Below are positions 24,052 to 32,563 of a stretch of 64,000 nucleotides of DNA, one piece after another. The notes beneath the pieces are model-generated. The model saw only the letters and a program-made list of their open reading frames with translations, was not told the origin of the DNA and did no database searches. Position 1 is the first letter of the stretch, and the number at the start of each line of letters is the position of its first letter. This DNA comes from Yinghuangia sp045039925 (GTDB lineage: Bacteria > Actinomycetota > Actinomycetes > Streptomycetales > Streptomycetaceae). The translations under genes and the position numbers were made by a program. Where the stretch lies: positions 1,054,001-1,118,000 of the forward strand of contig CP108400.1 of NCBI GenBank assembly GCA_045039925.1, read 5' to 3'.

Positions 24052-25041
24052 CGTACGAAACGGGACCGAAGCCGCCGTCAGATCGCCGCCGCCTGCGTAC
24101 TCGCCGCCGCGACCGCCACCGCGTGTGCCTCGCCCGGGCCGGACAACCACGGCCGCGGCCCACGCCACAAGCCCGATGCCCCCGCGGCCTCGGAAGGCCC
24201 CGACGTCGCCGCGAAGGGCGTGCCCGCGGCTCCGGACGCCGAAGAGGTCGCCCCGGCCGAGGCGTTCAACCGCGCGAAGGCCGCGCAGGAGGCCCAGCAG
24301 GCCGCCGCCGCACGCGACGAGGCCCTGCGGGCGGCCCGCGCGACCGCCGCCCGGGCCTGGGGCCTGACCACCCCGCCGCTGCTCGCCCCTCCCGCGCCCG
24401 CGACGAAGCCGGTGCTCAACGCCGACGGGGCCCACGTGATCGTGCGGCCCGGCCTGCCGCCGGTCGTACGGCGCGTGCCGACCACCGACAAGGTGGTCTT
24501 CCTGACCGTCGACGACGGCATGGAGAAGGACCCCGAGTTCAACCGCATGCTCCGGGAACTCGGGATCCCGGTGAGCGCGTTCGTCACCGACTACCTCGCG
24601 CGCCCGAACTACGGCTACTTCCGCGACCTGCGCGACCAGGGCGCGTCGGTGCAGAACCACACGCTCAACCACCGCGACCTTCGGAAGCTCGACTACGAGG
24701 GCAACCGCCGCGAGGTGTGCGGCCAGCAGGACAACCTGGAGCGCGAGATCGGGGTGCGCCCCAACCTCTTCCGCCCGCCCTTCGGCGAGTACACCGAGGC
24801 CACGCTCCGCGCGGCCGCCTCGTGCGGCGTCACCGCCGTGCCGCTGTGGAACCAGGAGGCGTTCCCGGACCGGATGGAGTACCGGTACGGCGACCACAAG
24901 TTCAAGCCGGGAGACATCATCCTGACGCACTTCCGCGGCCCCGAGACCTGGAAGGGCGACATGAACGCGATGCTCCGGCTCGTGGTCCGCGAGGTCACCG
25001 CGCAGGGCTTCGCCATCGCACGGCTCGAGGACTACCTGTAG
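24046..25041 (+). CDS. Secreted polysaccharide deacetylase (NodB domain)
   Basis: 331 residues from GTG, or 328 from ACG. A signal sequence (RRQIAAACVLAAATATACAS) ends in an Ala-rich lipobox-like TAC. An Ala/Glu/Gln helical region (about 50-110) precedes the NodB domain. Motif 1 is FLTVDDG with the catalytic Asp and metal Asp, motif 2 HTLNH has the metal His pair, and motif 3 is RPPFGEYT. ILTHFRGPETW supplies the C-terminal His. It should remove acetyl groups from peptidoglycan or another surface glycan outside the cell. The start is unusual: a perfect SD overlaps the GTG. Confidence 0.8.
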   Translation: MIRTKRDRSRRQIAAACVLAAATATACASPGPDNHGRGPRHKPDAPAASEGPDVAAKGVPAAPDAEEVAPAEAFNRAKAAQEAQQAAAARDEALRAARATAARAWGLTTPPLLAPPAPATKPVLNADGAHVIVRPGLPPVVRRVPTTDKVVFLTVDDGMEKDPEFNRMLRELGIPVSAFVTDYLARPNYGYFRDLRDQGASVQNHTLNHRDLRKLDYEGNRREVCGQQDNLEREIGVRPNLFRPPFGEYTEATLRAAASCGVTAVPLWNQEAFPDRMEYRYGDHKFKPGDIILTHFRGPETWKGDMNAMLRLVVREVTAQGFAIARLEDYL

Positions 25042-25051
25042 TCCGACGATC

Positions 25052-25087
25052 GTTAGAGGGGCTAACCATTTAGACTCGGTGGTTGTG
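25052..25087 (+). promoter_or_regulatory. Leaderless promoter within nested inverted repeats
   Basis: GTTAG-AGGGG-CTAAC (25052-25066) is an inverted repeat. AACCA (25064-25068) and TGGTT (25080-25084) form a second around the -10 box TAGACT (25071-25076). The expected start of transcription falls at or next to the GTG 25085. A MarR- or TetR-type repressor site is likely. Confidence 0.5.
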
Positions 25088-28000
25088 ACCACCCCCGCGG
25101 GGCAGCCCGCTCCCGAGGTCCCGCGTGCCCCCGACGGGCGTGGGTGGCTGCGCCGCATCCTGGCCGCCTGTTGGGTGCACAAGGGCAGCGTGCTGTGGGC
25201 CTTCGGGGCCTCGCTGGCCGGCATGACGGTGACCGCGTTCGTGCCGCTCGTGCAGCGCGCGGTGATCGACGACGCGGTGGCCGGGGACACCGGTTCCATC
25301 GGCCCGCTCGCGGTGCTGCTGGTGGCCGCTGCGCTGTTCACCTTCGCCACGGCGTACATCAGGCGCTATATCGGCGGGCGGTTGTCGCTCGAAGTCCAGT
25401 ACGACCTGCGCACCCAGGTGTTCGGCGCGCTGTCGCGGCTCGACGGCGCGCGCCAGGACGAACTGCAGACCGGCCAGATCGTGAGCCGCGCCGGTTCGGA
25501 CATCAACATGATCTCCAGCGTCCTGGCGATGCTCCCGATGCTGACCGGCAGCGCCCTGCTGTTCGTGCTCTCGCTGATCATCATGCTGACGCTGTCCCCC
25601 CTGCTCACCCTCGTCGCGTTCGCCATCGGGCCGGGCCTGTTCGCGGTCGCGCGGGTGTCCCGGCGGCGGCTGTTCCCGGCCACCTGGGCGGCGCAGCAGG
25701 AGGCCGCGGCGCTCGCGGGCGTGGTCGACGGAGCGGTCACCGGCGTACGGGTCGTCAAGGGCTTCGGCCAGGAGGCGCAGGAGGTCGCCCGCCTGGAGGA
25801 CGCCGGGCGCCGGTTGTTCGCGAACCGCATGCGCGCGGTGCGGCTCAACAGCCGCTACACGCCGACGCTGTCGGCGATCCCCGCGCTCGGCCAGGTCGGC
25901 GTGCTGGGCCTGGGCGGCTGGCTGGCGATCCGGGGCGAGATCACGCTCGGCACGTTCCTGGCGTTCTCCACGTACCTCGGGCAACTCGTCGGCCCGGTCC
26001 GGCTGCTCGCCGGGCTGCTGACGGTGGGCCAGCAGGCCCGCGCGTCGGTCGACCGCGTGTACGAGGTCGTCGACTCGCAGCCCCTGGTCACCGAGAAGCC
26101 CGACGCCGTACGGCTCACCTCGTGCGCGGCGGGCCTGGAGTTCGACGCCGCGACGTTCGGGTACGTCGCCTCCCGCCCGGTCCTCGACGGCCTGACCCTC
26201 GCGGTCGCCCCCGGCGAGACGCTCGCCCTCGTCGGCACCTCCGGGTCCGGCAAGTCGACGGTGTCGATGCTCCTGCCCCGCTTCTACGACGTGCAGCAGG
26301 GCGCGGTCCGGGTCGACGGGCACGACGTGCGCGACCTGACGCTCGACTCGCTGCGCGCCGCCATCGGCCTGGTCGCCGAGGACTCGTTCCTGTTCTCCGA
26401 CACCGTGCGGGCCAACATCGCGTACGGCCGCCCGGACGCGACCGACGCGCAGATCCGGGCCGCCGCGCGGGCCGCCGAGGCGGACGCGTTCATCTCGGAA
26501 CTCCCGGACGGCTACGACTCCGTGGTGGGCGAGCAGGGCCTGACGCTGTCCGGCGGCCAGCGGCAGCGCATCGCGCTGGCCCGGGCGCTCATCACCGACC
26601 CGCGCATCCTGCTCCTGGACGACGCGACCTCGGCCGTCGACCCGAAGATCGAGGCGGAGATCCACGCGACGCTGCGGCGCGTGATGGCGGGCCGCACCAC
26701 GGTGCTGATCGCGCACCGGCGCTCCACCCTCCAGTTGGCCGACCGCATCGCGGTGTTGGACCGGGGCCGCCTCGTCGACATCGGGACGTACCGCGAACTG
26801 GACGCGCGCTGCCCGCTGTTCCGGCTGCTGCTGTCCGGCCCGGGCGACGACGCCGAGGGCCGGGACACCGGCGAGGCGGAGGGCGCGGAGGCCGGCGCGG
26901 AGGCCGCGGGTGCCGACGCGGAAGCCGGCCGGATCGACGGGGTCACACCCGAACTGTGGGACCGCAGCGGCATCCCGGACGCCGATTCGGCGGACGCCCT
27001 GGCCAAGACCGCGGCCAACGGGACCGGCACGGCCGCGGCGGCCGGCACCGGCGGCCCGGGCCCGGGTGGCGGAGGTGGAGGCGGCGGGGGCCGCGGCGCC
27101 TTCGGCGGCGGATTCGCCGCGATGATGCCCGCCACCCCCGAACTGCTGGCGCAGGTCGAGGCGTTGCCGCCGGCCACCGACAAACCCGAGGTCGACGACC
27201 GGGCGGCGCGTGCCGAGGACCGGCGGTTCACGCTGCGGTCGCTGCTGCGGCCGTACCGCACGCCGCTGCTGATCGGGCTGGTCCTGGTGACGCTGGACGC
27301 CGCCGCGCAGCTCGCCCTCCCCGCACTGATCCGCGACGGCGTGGACCGCGGGGTGAGCGACGGCGCCACCCGCACGATCCTGCTGGTCTCGCTGGTCGCG
27401 CTGGGGGTGGTCGCGGCGGACTGGGTGGTCAACGTCGCGCAGGTGCGCATCGCGGGCCGCACCGGCGAACGCCTGCTCTACACCCTGCGGGTGAAGACGT
27501 TCGCGCACCTCCAGCGGCTCGGCCTGGACTACTACGAGCGCGAGATGTCCGGGCGCATCATGACCCGGATGACCACGGACGTCGACGCGGCGTCGACGTT
27601 CCTCCAGACCGGCCTGGTGAGCGCGGTGGTCAGCCTGCTCACGTTCTTCGGGATCATGGCGGCGCTGCTGCTCCTGGACTGGGAGCTCGCGCTCGTCGTC
27701 ATGAGCGTGCTGCCCGTGCTGATCGCCGCGACGGTCGTGTTCCGCAAGAAGTCGGCGGCCGCGTACGACGACGCGCGCGAGAAGGTCAGCGCGGTCAACG
27801 CCGACCTCCAGGAGAACGTCGCGGGCATGCGCACCGCCCAGGCGTTCCGGCGCGAGGAGCGCAACTCGGCGCGGTTCGCCGAACGCAGCCGCGACTACTA
27901 CGACTCGCGGCTGACCGCGCAGCGCTACATCGCGCTGTACTTCCCGTTCGGCCAGTTCCTCTCCAGCCTGGCGGCGGCGCTCGCGCTGATCGTGGGGGCG

Positions 28001-28978
28001 CGGCGGGTGGGCGACGGCACGATGACGGCGGGCGCGCTGATCGCGTACCTGCTCTACATCGACATGTTCTTCTCGCCGATCCAGCAGTTGTCGCAGGTGT
28101 TCGACGGGTACCAGCAGGCCGCGGTCGGGCTGCGGCGCATCCGCGACCTGCTGCGCACGCCGACCTCCACGCCGCGCGCCGCGAAGCCGGTGCCGGTCCC
28201 GGCGACCGGGCTCAAGGGCGAAATCGTCTTCGACGACGTGCACTTCGGGTACGCGAAGGCCGCCGACGCGACGGGGCGGCAGGCCGAGGCGATCTCCGGC
28301 GTGTCGCTGCGCGTCGCGCCGGGCGAGACGGTGGCGCTCGTCGGGCAGACCGGTGCCGGCAAGTCGACGCTGGTCAAGCTGGTGGCGCGGTTCTACGACG
28401 TGGACTCCGGCGCGGTCCGGGTGGACGGCGTGGACGTGCGCGACTGGGACCTCGCGGAGTACCGGCACCGGCTGGGCGTGGTGCCGCAGGAGGCGTACCT
28501 CGCGGCGGGGACGGTGCGCGACGCGATCGCGTACGGGCGGCCGGACGCCACCGACGCCGAGGTCGAGGCCGCCGCACGGGCGGTGGGCGCGCACGACGCC
28601 GTCGCGGCACTCGCGGGCGGGTACCTGCACGAGGTGGGTGAGCGCGGGCGGACGCTGTCGGCGGGGCAGCGGCAGCTGATCGCGCTGGCCCGGGCCCAAC
28701 TGGTGGATCCGGACATCCTGCTCCTCGACGAGGCGACGGCGGCGCTCGACCTGGCCACCGAGGCGGCGGTGACGCGGGCGGCGGACGAGTTGGCGCAGCG
28801 GCGCACCACGCTGGTGGTCGCGCACCGGCTGACCACGGCGGCGAAGGCGGACCGTATCGCGGTGGTCGAGCGCGGGCGGGTGGCGGAGACCGGCACCCAC
28901 GACGAACTCCTGGCGCTGGGCGGGCATTACGCGTCGCTCTGGGCGGCGTTCACGGGCGTCGACGAGAGCGCGGCCTGA
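25085..28978 (+). CDS. Single-chain ABC exporter (TMD-NBD-TMD-NBD)
   Basis: 1297 residues, a fused full exporter like mycobacterial Rv0194. The first membrane domain spans about residues 25-320. NBD1 has GTSGSGKST, signature LSGGQRQR and Walker B ILLLDDATSAVD. A Gly-rich linker of about 90 residues (PGPGGGGGGGGG) leads to the second membrane domain. NBD2 has GQTGAGKST, signature LSAGQRQL and Walker B LLLDEATAALD. NBD1 has Asp where the catalytic Glu is expected and NBD2 has LSAGQ, so one ATP site is probably degenerate, as in heterodimeric exporters. Drug or lipid export is likely. The second GTG suits a leaderless start better than the one at 25079. Confidence 0.87.
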   Translation: MTTPAGQPAPEVPRAPDGRGWLRRILAACWVHKGSVLWAFGASLAGMTVTAFVPLVQRAVIDDAVAGDTGSIGPLAVLLVAAALFTFATAYIRRYIGGRLSLEVQYDLRTQVFGALSRLDGARQDELQTGQIVSRAGSDINMISSVLAMLPMLTGSALLFVLSLIIMLTLSPLLTLVAFAIGPGLFAVARVSRRRLFPATWAAQQEAAALAGVVDGAVTGVRVVKGFGQEAQEVARLEDAGRRLFANRMRAVRLNSRYTPTLSAIPALGQVGVLGLGGWLAIRGEITLGTFLAFSTYLGQLVGPVRLLAGLLTVGQQARASVDRVYEVVDSQPLVTEKPDAVRLTSCAAGLEFDAATFGYVASRPVLDGLTLAVAPGETLALVGTSGSGKSTVSMLLPRFYDVQQGAVRVDGHDVRDLTLDSLRAAIGLVAEDSFLFSDTVRANIAYGRPDATDAQIRAAARAAEADAFISELPDGYDSVVGEQGLTLSGGQRQRIALARALITDPRILLLDDATSAVDPKIEAEIHATLRRVMAGRTTVLIAHRRSTLQLADRIAVLDRGRLVDIGTYRELDARCPLFRLLLSGPGDDAEGRDTGEAEGAEAGAEAAGADAEAGRIDGVTPELWDRSGIPDADSADALAKTAANGTGTAAAAGTGGPGPGGGGGGGGGRGAFGGGFAAMMPATPELLAQVEALPPATDKPEVDDRAARAEDRRFTLRSLLRPYRTPLLIGLVLVTLDAAAQLALPALIRDGVDRGVSDGATRTILLVSLVALGVVAADWVVNVAQVRIAGRTGERLLYTLRVKTFAHLQRLGLDYYEREMSGRIMTRMTTDVDAASTFLQTGLVSAVVSLLTFFGIMAALLLLDWELALVVMSVLPVLIAATVVFRKKSAAAYDDAREKVSAVNADLQENVAGMRTAQAFRREERNSARFAERSRDYYDSRLTAQRYIALYFPFGQFLSSLAAALALIVGARRVGDGTMTAGALIAYLLYIDMFFSPIQQLSQVFDGYQQAAVGLRRIRDLLRTPTSTPRAAKPVPVPATGLKGEIVFDDVHFGYAKAADATGRQAEAISGVSLRVAPGETVALVGQTGAGKSTLVKLVARFYDVDSGAVRVDGVDVRDWDLAEYRHRLGVVPQEAYLAAGTVRDAIAYGRPDATDAEVEAAARAVGAHDAVAALAGGYLHEVGERGRTLSAGQRQLIALARAQLVDPDILLLDEATAALDLATEAAVTRAADELAQRRTTLVVAHRLTTAAKADRIAVVERGRVAETGTHDELLALGGHYASLWAAFTGVDESAA

Positions 28979-29093
28979 ACCGTACGCGATGGGCGGCGCG
29001 CCGCCCGCGACGCGCTGTATCCGAAAAGTCGTACAACTGCCCGATAGAAAACACATCGTCGGGATGGTCTTCACAACCTCGCGGCCCTACATT

Positions 29094-29119
29094 GTTCCCC
29101 CTCTCGGTTCCCCCTCTCG
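29094..29119. repeat. 13-bp direct repeat in 5' region of the binding-protein gene
   Basis: GTTCCCCCTCTCG occurs twice in tandem (29094-29106 and 29107-29119), about 140 bases before the start of the solute-binding lipoprotein gene. It may be a regulator site or slippage product. Confidence 0.5.
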
Positions 29120-29258
29120 GAACGGTCCGGGTGCGGGCGCGGCTGTGCGGCCGCCGTCCTGCCCGGACCGCCTCTCGGCACGGCGCTTCCGCACACTCCA
29201 CGCACGCACGAGACGGCCCCCGCCAGGGCCGTTCCCCGCCCAGCTGGAGGTGGACACG

Positions 29259-30884
29259 TTGCCCCGCCACGCCCTTCCCGCACGCCGGTTCAGACGCCCC
29301 TCGGCCGCCCTCGCGGCGGTCGCCCTCTCCTTCTCGCTCGTCGCCACCGCGTGCAGTGACTCCGACTCCGACGGGGACACGCCCGGACAGTCGGCGGCCC
29401 CGCCCGCACCCGGCGCGGCCTCCGCGCAACCGCCCGCCCGGCAGGGCGGCCAGTTGACCATGCTCGCCGTGCAGGACTCCGCGCAGCTCGACGTGTTCCG
29501 CACCGCGTACGTCGCGGTCACCGACGAGCCGCGCCTTTCCGCGCTGTACGACCCGCTGTTCGTCATCCAGCCGGGCAACGGGGCGGTCGTCCCGCACCTG
29601 GGCGAGTCGGTCTCGACGTCCGACGGCGGCCTGACCTGGACGCTCAAGCTGCGCCCGAACGTGCAGTTCAGCGACGGCACGCCGTTCGACGCCGCGGCGG
29701 TGAAGACCAACTGGGAGATGCACGCCAACCCCGCCACGCAGTCGCTGCACCGTGCCGCGGCCGCGGGGCTGGTGCTCGCCGTGGTCGACCCGCTGACGCT
29801 CTCCGTCAAGCCGCCCGCGCCGAACGCCAACTTCGACCGGACGCTCGCGCAGGAGCTCACCTACATCGAGTCGCCGGCGCAGTTGGCGAAGGGGCCCGAA
29901 GTGTACGGGTCGCAGCCGGTCGGCGCCGGGCCGTTCGTGCTGCGCAGCTGGGTGCGCGGCAACGAGCAGGTGTTCGTGCGGAACCCGACGTACTGGCAGA
30001 AGGACAAGGGGCTCCCGAAGCTCGACGGCTTCACGGTCAAGAACGTGCCGGACATCCAGCAGCAGCTCAACTCGGTCAAGTCCGGGCAGGCGGACGTCTT
30101 CACGAGCTCCGACCCGGCCCTGCTGGACCGCGGTGCCAAGGACGCCAACGCGTCGGTGCTCAAGGTCGACGGCGGCCAGTACTTCATGTTCAACCTCGCG
30201 CGGGCGCCGTTCGACGACCCGCGGGCGCGCCGGGCGGTGTCGCTGGCGCTCGACCCGGCGGAGATCCCCCGGGTGCTGGACAACGGATACATTCCGGCCA
30301 AGGGGTTGTTCGCCGCGACGTCGCAGTTCTTCGCCCCCGCGTCGGTGCAGGCGGCGTACGACCAGGCGGAGGCGCAGCGGCTGTTCGACGAGCTGGAGCG
30401 GGAGGGGAAGAAGGTCGACTTCACGTACCTGATCCCGCAGAACCCGTCGTCGAAGAAGACCGCGGAGTACATGCAGAGCCGGCTGCACACCTACCGGAAC
30501 GTGACGATGCGGGTCGAGGCGCTGGAGATCGGCGCGTACATCGTGAAGTCGGCGATCCAGAAGGACTTCCAGGGCCTGCTGACGCAGCGCTGGGTCGTCG
30601 ACCCGGAGCCGCAGCTGTTCAACGCGTTCCACTCGCGCAGCCCGCTGAACTACGGCGGCTACGTGAGCGCCGAGGCGGACCGTGCGCTGGCGGCCGGACG
30701 GGCGAGCGTCGATCCGGCGGTGCGCAAACAGGCGTACGCGGACCTCCAGAAGGCCCTCGTGCAGGACATGCCGGTGTGGGTGTACTCGGAGGCGGTCGTC
30801 GGACCGATCTACAACGACAAGATCACCGGCGTCGAGCTGTACAACGCCGGCGTGCTGTTCATGGACCGGATCGGCTTGAAGTAG
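29259..30884 (+). CDS. ABC transporter substrate-binding lipoprotein, family 5 (peptide/nickel type)
   Basis: 541 residues from TTG with GGAGG eight bases upstream. The signal peptide (AALAAVALSFSLVATAC) ends in a lipobox-like VATAC at about residue 29. The mature protein is of SBP_bac_5 type: ALYDPLFVI, TWTLKLRPNVQFSDGTPFDA (signature region), ALDPAEIPRVLDNGY, and a C-terminal YSEAVVGPIYNDK. Such proteins capture peptides, nickel-chelates or opines at the membrane surface. No permease or ATPase genes of the matching Dpp/Opp type follow, so it is an orphan binder or works with a distant transporter. The neighbouring ABC exporter is of another class. Confidence 0.85.
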   Translation: MPRHALPARRFRRPSAALAAVALSFSLVATACSDSDSDGDTPGQSAAPPAPGAASAQPPARQGGQLTMLAVQDSAQLDVFRTAYVAVTDEPRLSALYDPLFVIQPGNGAVVPHLGESVSTSDGGLTWTLKLRPNVQFSDGTPFDAAAVKTNWEMHANPATQSLHRAAAAGLVLAVVDPLTLSVKPPAPNANFDRTLAQELTYIESPAQLAKGPEVYGSQPVGAGPFVLRSWVRGNEQVFVRNPTYWQKDKGLPKLDGFTVKNVPDIQQQLNSVKSGQADVFTSSDPALLDRGAKDANASVLKVDGGQYFMFNLARAPFDDPRARRAVSLALDPAEIPRVLDNGYIPAKGLFAATSQFFAPASVQAAYDQAEAQRLFDELEREGKKVDFTYLIPQNPSSKKTAEYMQSRLHTYRNVTMRVEALEIGAYIVKSAIQKDFQGLLTQRWVVDPEPQLFNAFHSRSPLNYGGYVSAEADRALAAGRASVDPAVRKQAYADLQKALVQDMPVWVYSEAVVGPIYNDKITGVELYNAGVLFMDRIGLK

Positions 30885-30903
30885 CCGGTGCGGCCCGGCT
30901 GTT

Positions 30904-30939
30904 CGGCCGCGTCGGGGGCACGTGCCCCCGGCGCGGCCG
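30904..30939. terminator. Long near-perfect palindromic terminator
   Basis: A 36-base palindrome with one mismatch (T30912/G30931), core CGGGGGCACGTGCCCCCG. It ends the binding-protein gene and faces the convergent maoC. Between it and 31026 are about eight degenerate TCCGAGG words. Confidence 0.75.
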
Positions 30940-31026
30940 CGGTGCTCGGAGGACGGCTCCGAGGACCGCTCCGGGGTCTGTTCCGAGGTCTTCCGAGGCT
31001 GTTCCGGGGACCGCTCGGAGGACCGC

Positions 31027-31479
31027 TCAGAGGACGACGAGGACCACGCTCTCGGCGACGCAGGCGGGCTTGGTCTGGCCGTCGATCTCGACCGTGTACT
31101 TGACGACGAGCTGTTTGCCCTGCGCGACTTCGCGTACGTCGAGCAGTTCCGCACCGACGCGGACGCGCGATCCGACGGTCACCGGGCTGGGGAAACGCAC
31201 CTTCTCCGTCCCGTAGTTGACGAGCATCTTGGGACCGTCGAGGCGGAAGATGTCCTTGCCGAGGGCCGGGATCATCGACAGCGTCAGGTAGCCGTGCGCG
31301 ATGGTCGCGCCGAACGGGCCGTCCTTGGCGCGCTCCGGGTCGACGTGGATCCACTGGTGGTCGCCCGTCGCGTCGGCGAACCGGTTGATGCGTTCCTGGT
31401 CGACGACGTGCCATTCGCCGTAGCCCAGGTGCTCGCCTTTGAGGGCCGCGAACTCGTCGAACGACGTGAACACGCGCAT
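31027..31479 (-). CDS. MaoC family enoyl-CoA hydratase-like protein
   Basis: 150 residues, one hotdog domain. The R-hydratase signature is present: INRFADATGDHQWIHVDPER (Asp and His catalytic pair, about 33-52) followed by GPFGATIAHGYLTLSM. NYGTEKVRFPSPVTVGSRVR is the typical strand-turn. It hydrates trans-2-enoyl-CoA to R-3-hydroxyacyl-CoA, or acts in a related dehydratase step. ATG at 31479 with GGGGAGG six bases upstream is preferred to an upstream in-frame start. It is divergent from the cupin gene. Confidence 0.87.
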   Translation of the reverse strand: MRVFTSFDEFAALKGEHLGYGEWHVVDQERINRFADATGDHQWIHVDPERAKDGPFGATIAHGYLTLSMIPALGKDIFRLDGPKMLVNYGTEKVRFPSPVTVGSRVRVGAELLDVREVAQGKQLVVKYTVEIDGQTKPACVAESVVLVVL

Positions 31480-31584
31480 GTGCGCCTCCCCGACATCGTG
31501 GGTGTCCGGACGCCGATTCCGCGTGCGCGGGGGTCCGGTGCCGTGCGGTGCCCATCGTATTGACCGCGAGGTGGATAGTGGACC

Positions 31585-31613
31585 TTGCAAACTATTTTTC
31601 CAACGGCTAGGTT
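31585..31613 (+). promoter_or_regulatory. Promoter of the cupin gene, with downstream GATGCR repeats
   Basis: TTGCAA (31585-31590), 17 bases, TAGGTT (31608-31613). Downstream at 31627-31657 are GATGCG, GATGCG, GATGCA and the palindrome TGCACGTGCA (31641-31650), then GATGCATC. These lie in the presumed leader and could bind a regulator. Confidence 0.55.
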
Positions 31614-31716
31614 TCAGCTCGCACCGGATGCGGATGCGGATGCACGTGCAGATGCATCTGAGGTACGGTGCAGCGTGGGCCCTGAGCCGTGTTCACAGGT
31701 CCACGAGGGGTGCACG

Positions 31717-32208
31717 ATGCCTGACGGCAAGCCGGAATTGACCATCACGCACATCAGCGAGACGCCCTGGCACGAAGTCAAGGCGCAGTCCCACAGCGGC
31801 CGCCGCGTGTCGGTGTGGGAGAAGTTCCTCGAGTGGACGCCCGAGCGCATGGTGATCTACGCACGGTACGACGCGGGCGTGATCGTGGAACGGCACGGCC
31901 ACATGTCCGAGCACTACGTGTTCGTCATCGCGGGCGAGGTCCTCATCGGCGACCGCCCGTGCCCGGCGGGCACGCACATCACCCTCGAGCAGGGGGCCGC
32001 CTTCGGGCCGCTCGTCGCCGGTCCCGAGGGCGCGACGCTGTACGAGATCATGGCCGGAGACCCGCGCGCGGTCCCCGACGACCGCGAGGGCTTCCAGCGC
32101 CTCCTGGCCGAACGGGACATCACGCCGCTGCCCAACCCTCCGGTCCCGTGGCCCGACTGGTTGCAGGCACGTACGGACGGCGACCCCGGCAAGGCCGCGC
32201 AGGACTGA
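31717..32208 (+). CDS. Cupin-domain protein
   Basis: 163 residues with one cupin barrel. VERHGHMSEHYVFVIAGEVLIG (shortened here; residues about 48-69) supplies HxH and Glu metal ligands, and the PAGTHITLEQGAAFGPLVAG region forms the second motif. The C-terminal LPNPPVPWPDWLQ is Pro/Trp-rich. Such proteins are metal-dependent dioxygenases, isomerases or sensors; no assignment is possible. GAGGGG lies before ATG. A strong promoter is seen 104 bases upstream. It is divergent from maoC. Confidence 0.75.
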   Translation: MPDGKPELTITHISETPWHEVKAQSHSGRRVSVWEKFLEWTPERMVIYARYDAGVIVERHGHMSEHYVFVIAGEVLIGDRPCPAGTHITLEQGAAFGPLVAGPEGATLYEIMAGDPRAVPDDREGFQRLLAERDITPLPNPPVPWPDWLQARTDGDPGKAAQD

Positions 32209-32416
32209 GGCCGGCAGGCACGAGACCGGCAGGCACGACCGGCAGGACCGGAAGGCACGACCGGCACAAGTGGGACCGGCAAGACTCGCAAAGCACCAGA
32301 AGGCGTACATTCGCCTTGGAACGCTCCCGGATCGGCGCCGCTGCGGCCCGGGAGCGTCCGACAGACCGCACCGCACGCCGTAACGCGAGCCTCGCCCCTG
32401 TGGGCACGCGACGGCA

Positions 32417-32455
32417 GGCGGCGTGTGGCGCCGCCCCTGTGCGCCACACGCCGCC
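32417..32455. terminator. 15-bp perfect hairpin
   Basis: GGCGGCGTGTGGCGC (32417-32431) pairs exactly with GCGCCACACGCCGCC (32441-32455), loop of 9. A plausible terminator for the cupin transcript. Confidence 0.65.
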
Positions 32456-32462
32456 CCGCGGG

Positions 32463-32511
32463 GGTGGCTCCCGGGCAAAGTGGCTCGCCACAGCCTGGTC
32501 CGGGAGCCACC
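32463..32511. terminator. 12-bp hairpin with inner stem
   Basis: GGTGGCTCCCGG (32463-32474) pairs with CCGGGAGCCACC (32500-32511). The loop holds GTGGC-TC-GCCAC (32480-32491). It ends 52 bases before the next start codon, so it could also act as an operator or attenuator. Confidence 0.5.
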
Positions 32512-32563
32512 TCCGGCCAAATGGCCCTACTCCGCCGCGCGGCGCGCGGCGTACCGTCGGGCG

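Larger units (their letters stand above)
32209..32563. repeat. Cluster of degenerate repeats and stacked hairpins
   Basis: 355 bases. Degenerate ACCGGCAGGCACG units (32211-32280) are followed by AAGGCG/CGCCTT (32300-32317), ACGCTCCCGG/CCGGGAGCGT (32321-32357), a 15-bp stem (32417-32455) and a 12-bp stem (32463-32511). The four hairpins stand one after another before the aminotransferase-like gene. Confidence 0.65.

Noticed and set aside
25070..29074. A 1334-codon frame antisense to the ABC exporter
   Set aside because: Composition is Arg/Val/Gly/His noise; all motifs lie on the plus strand.
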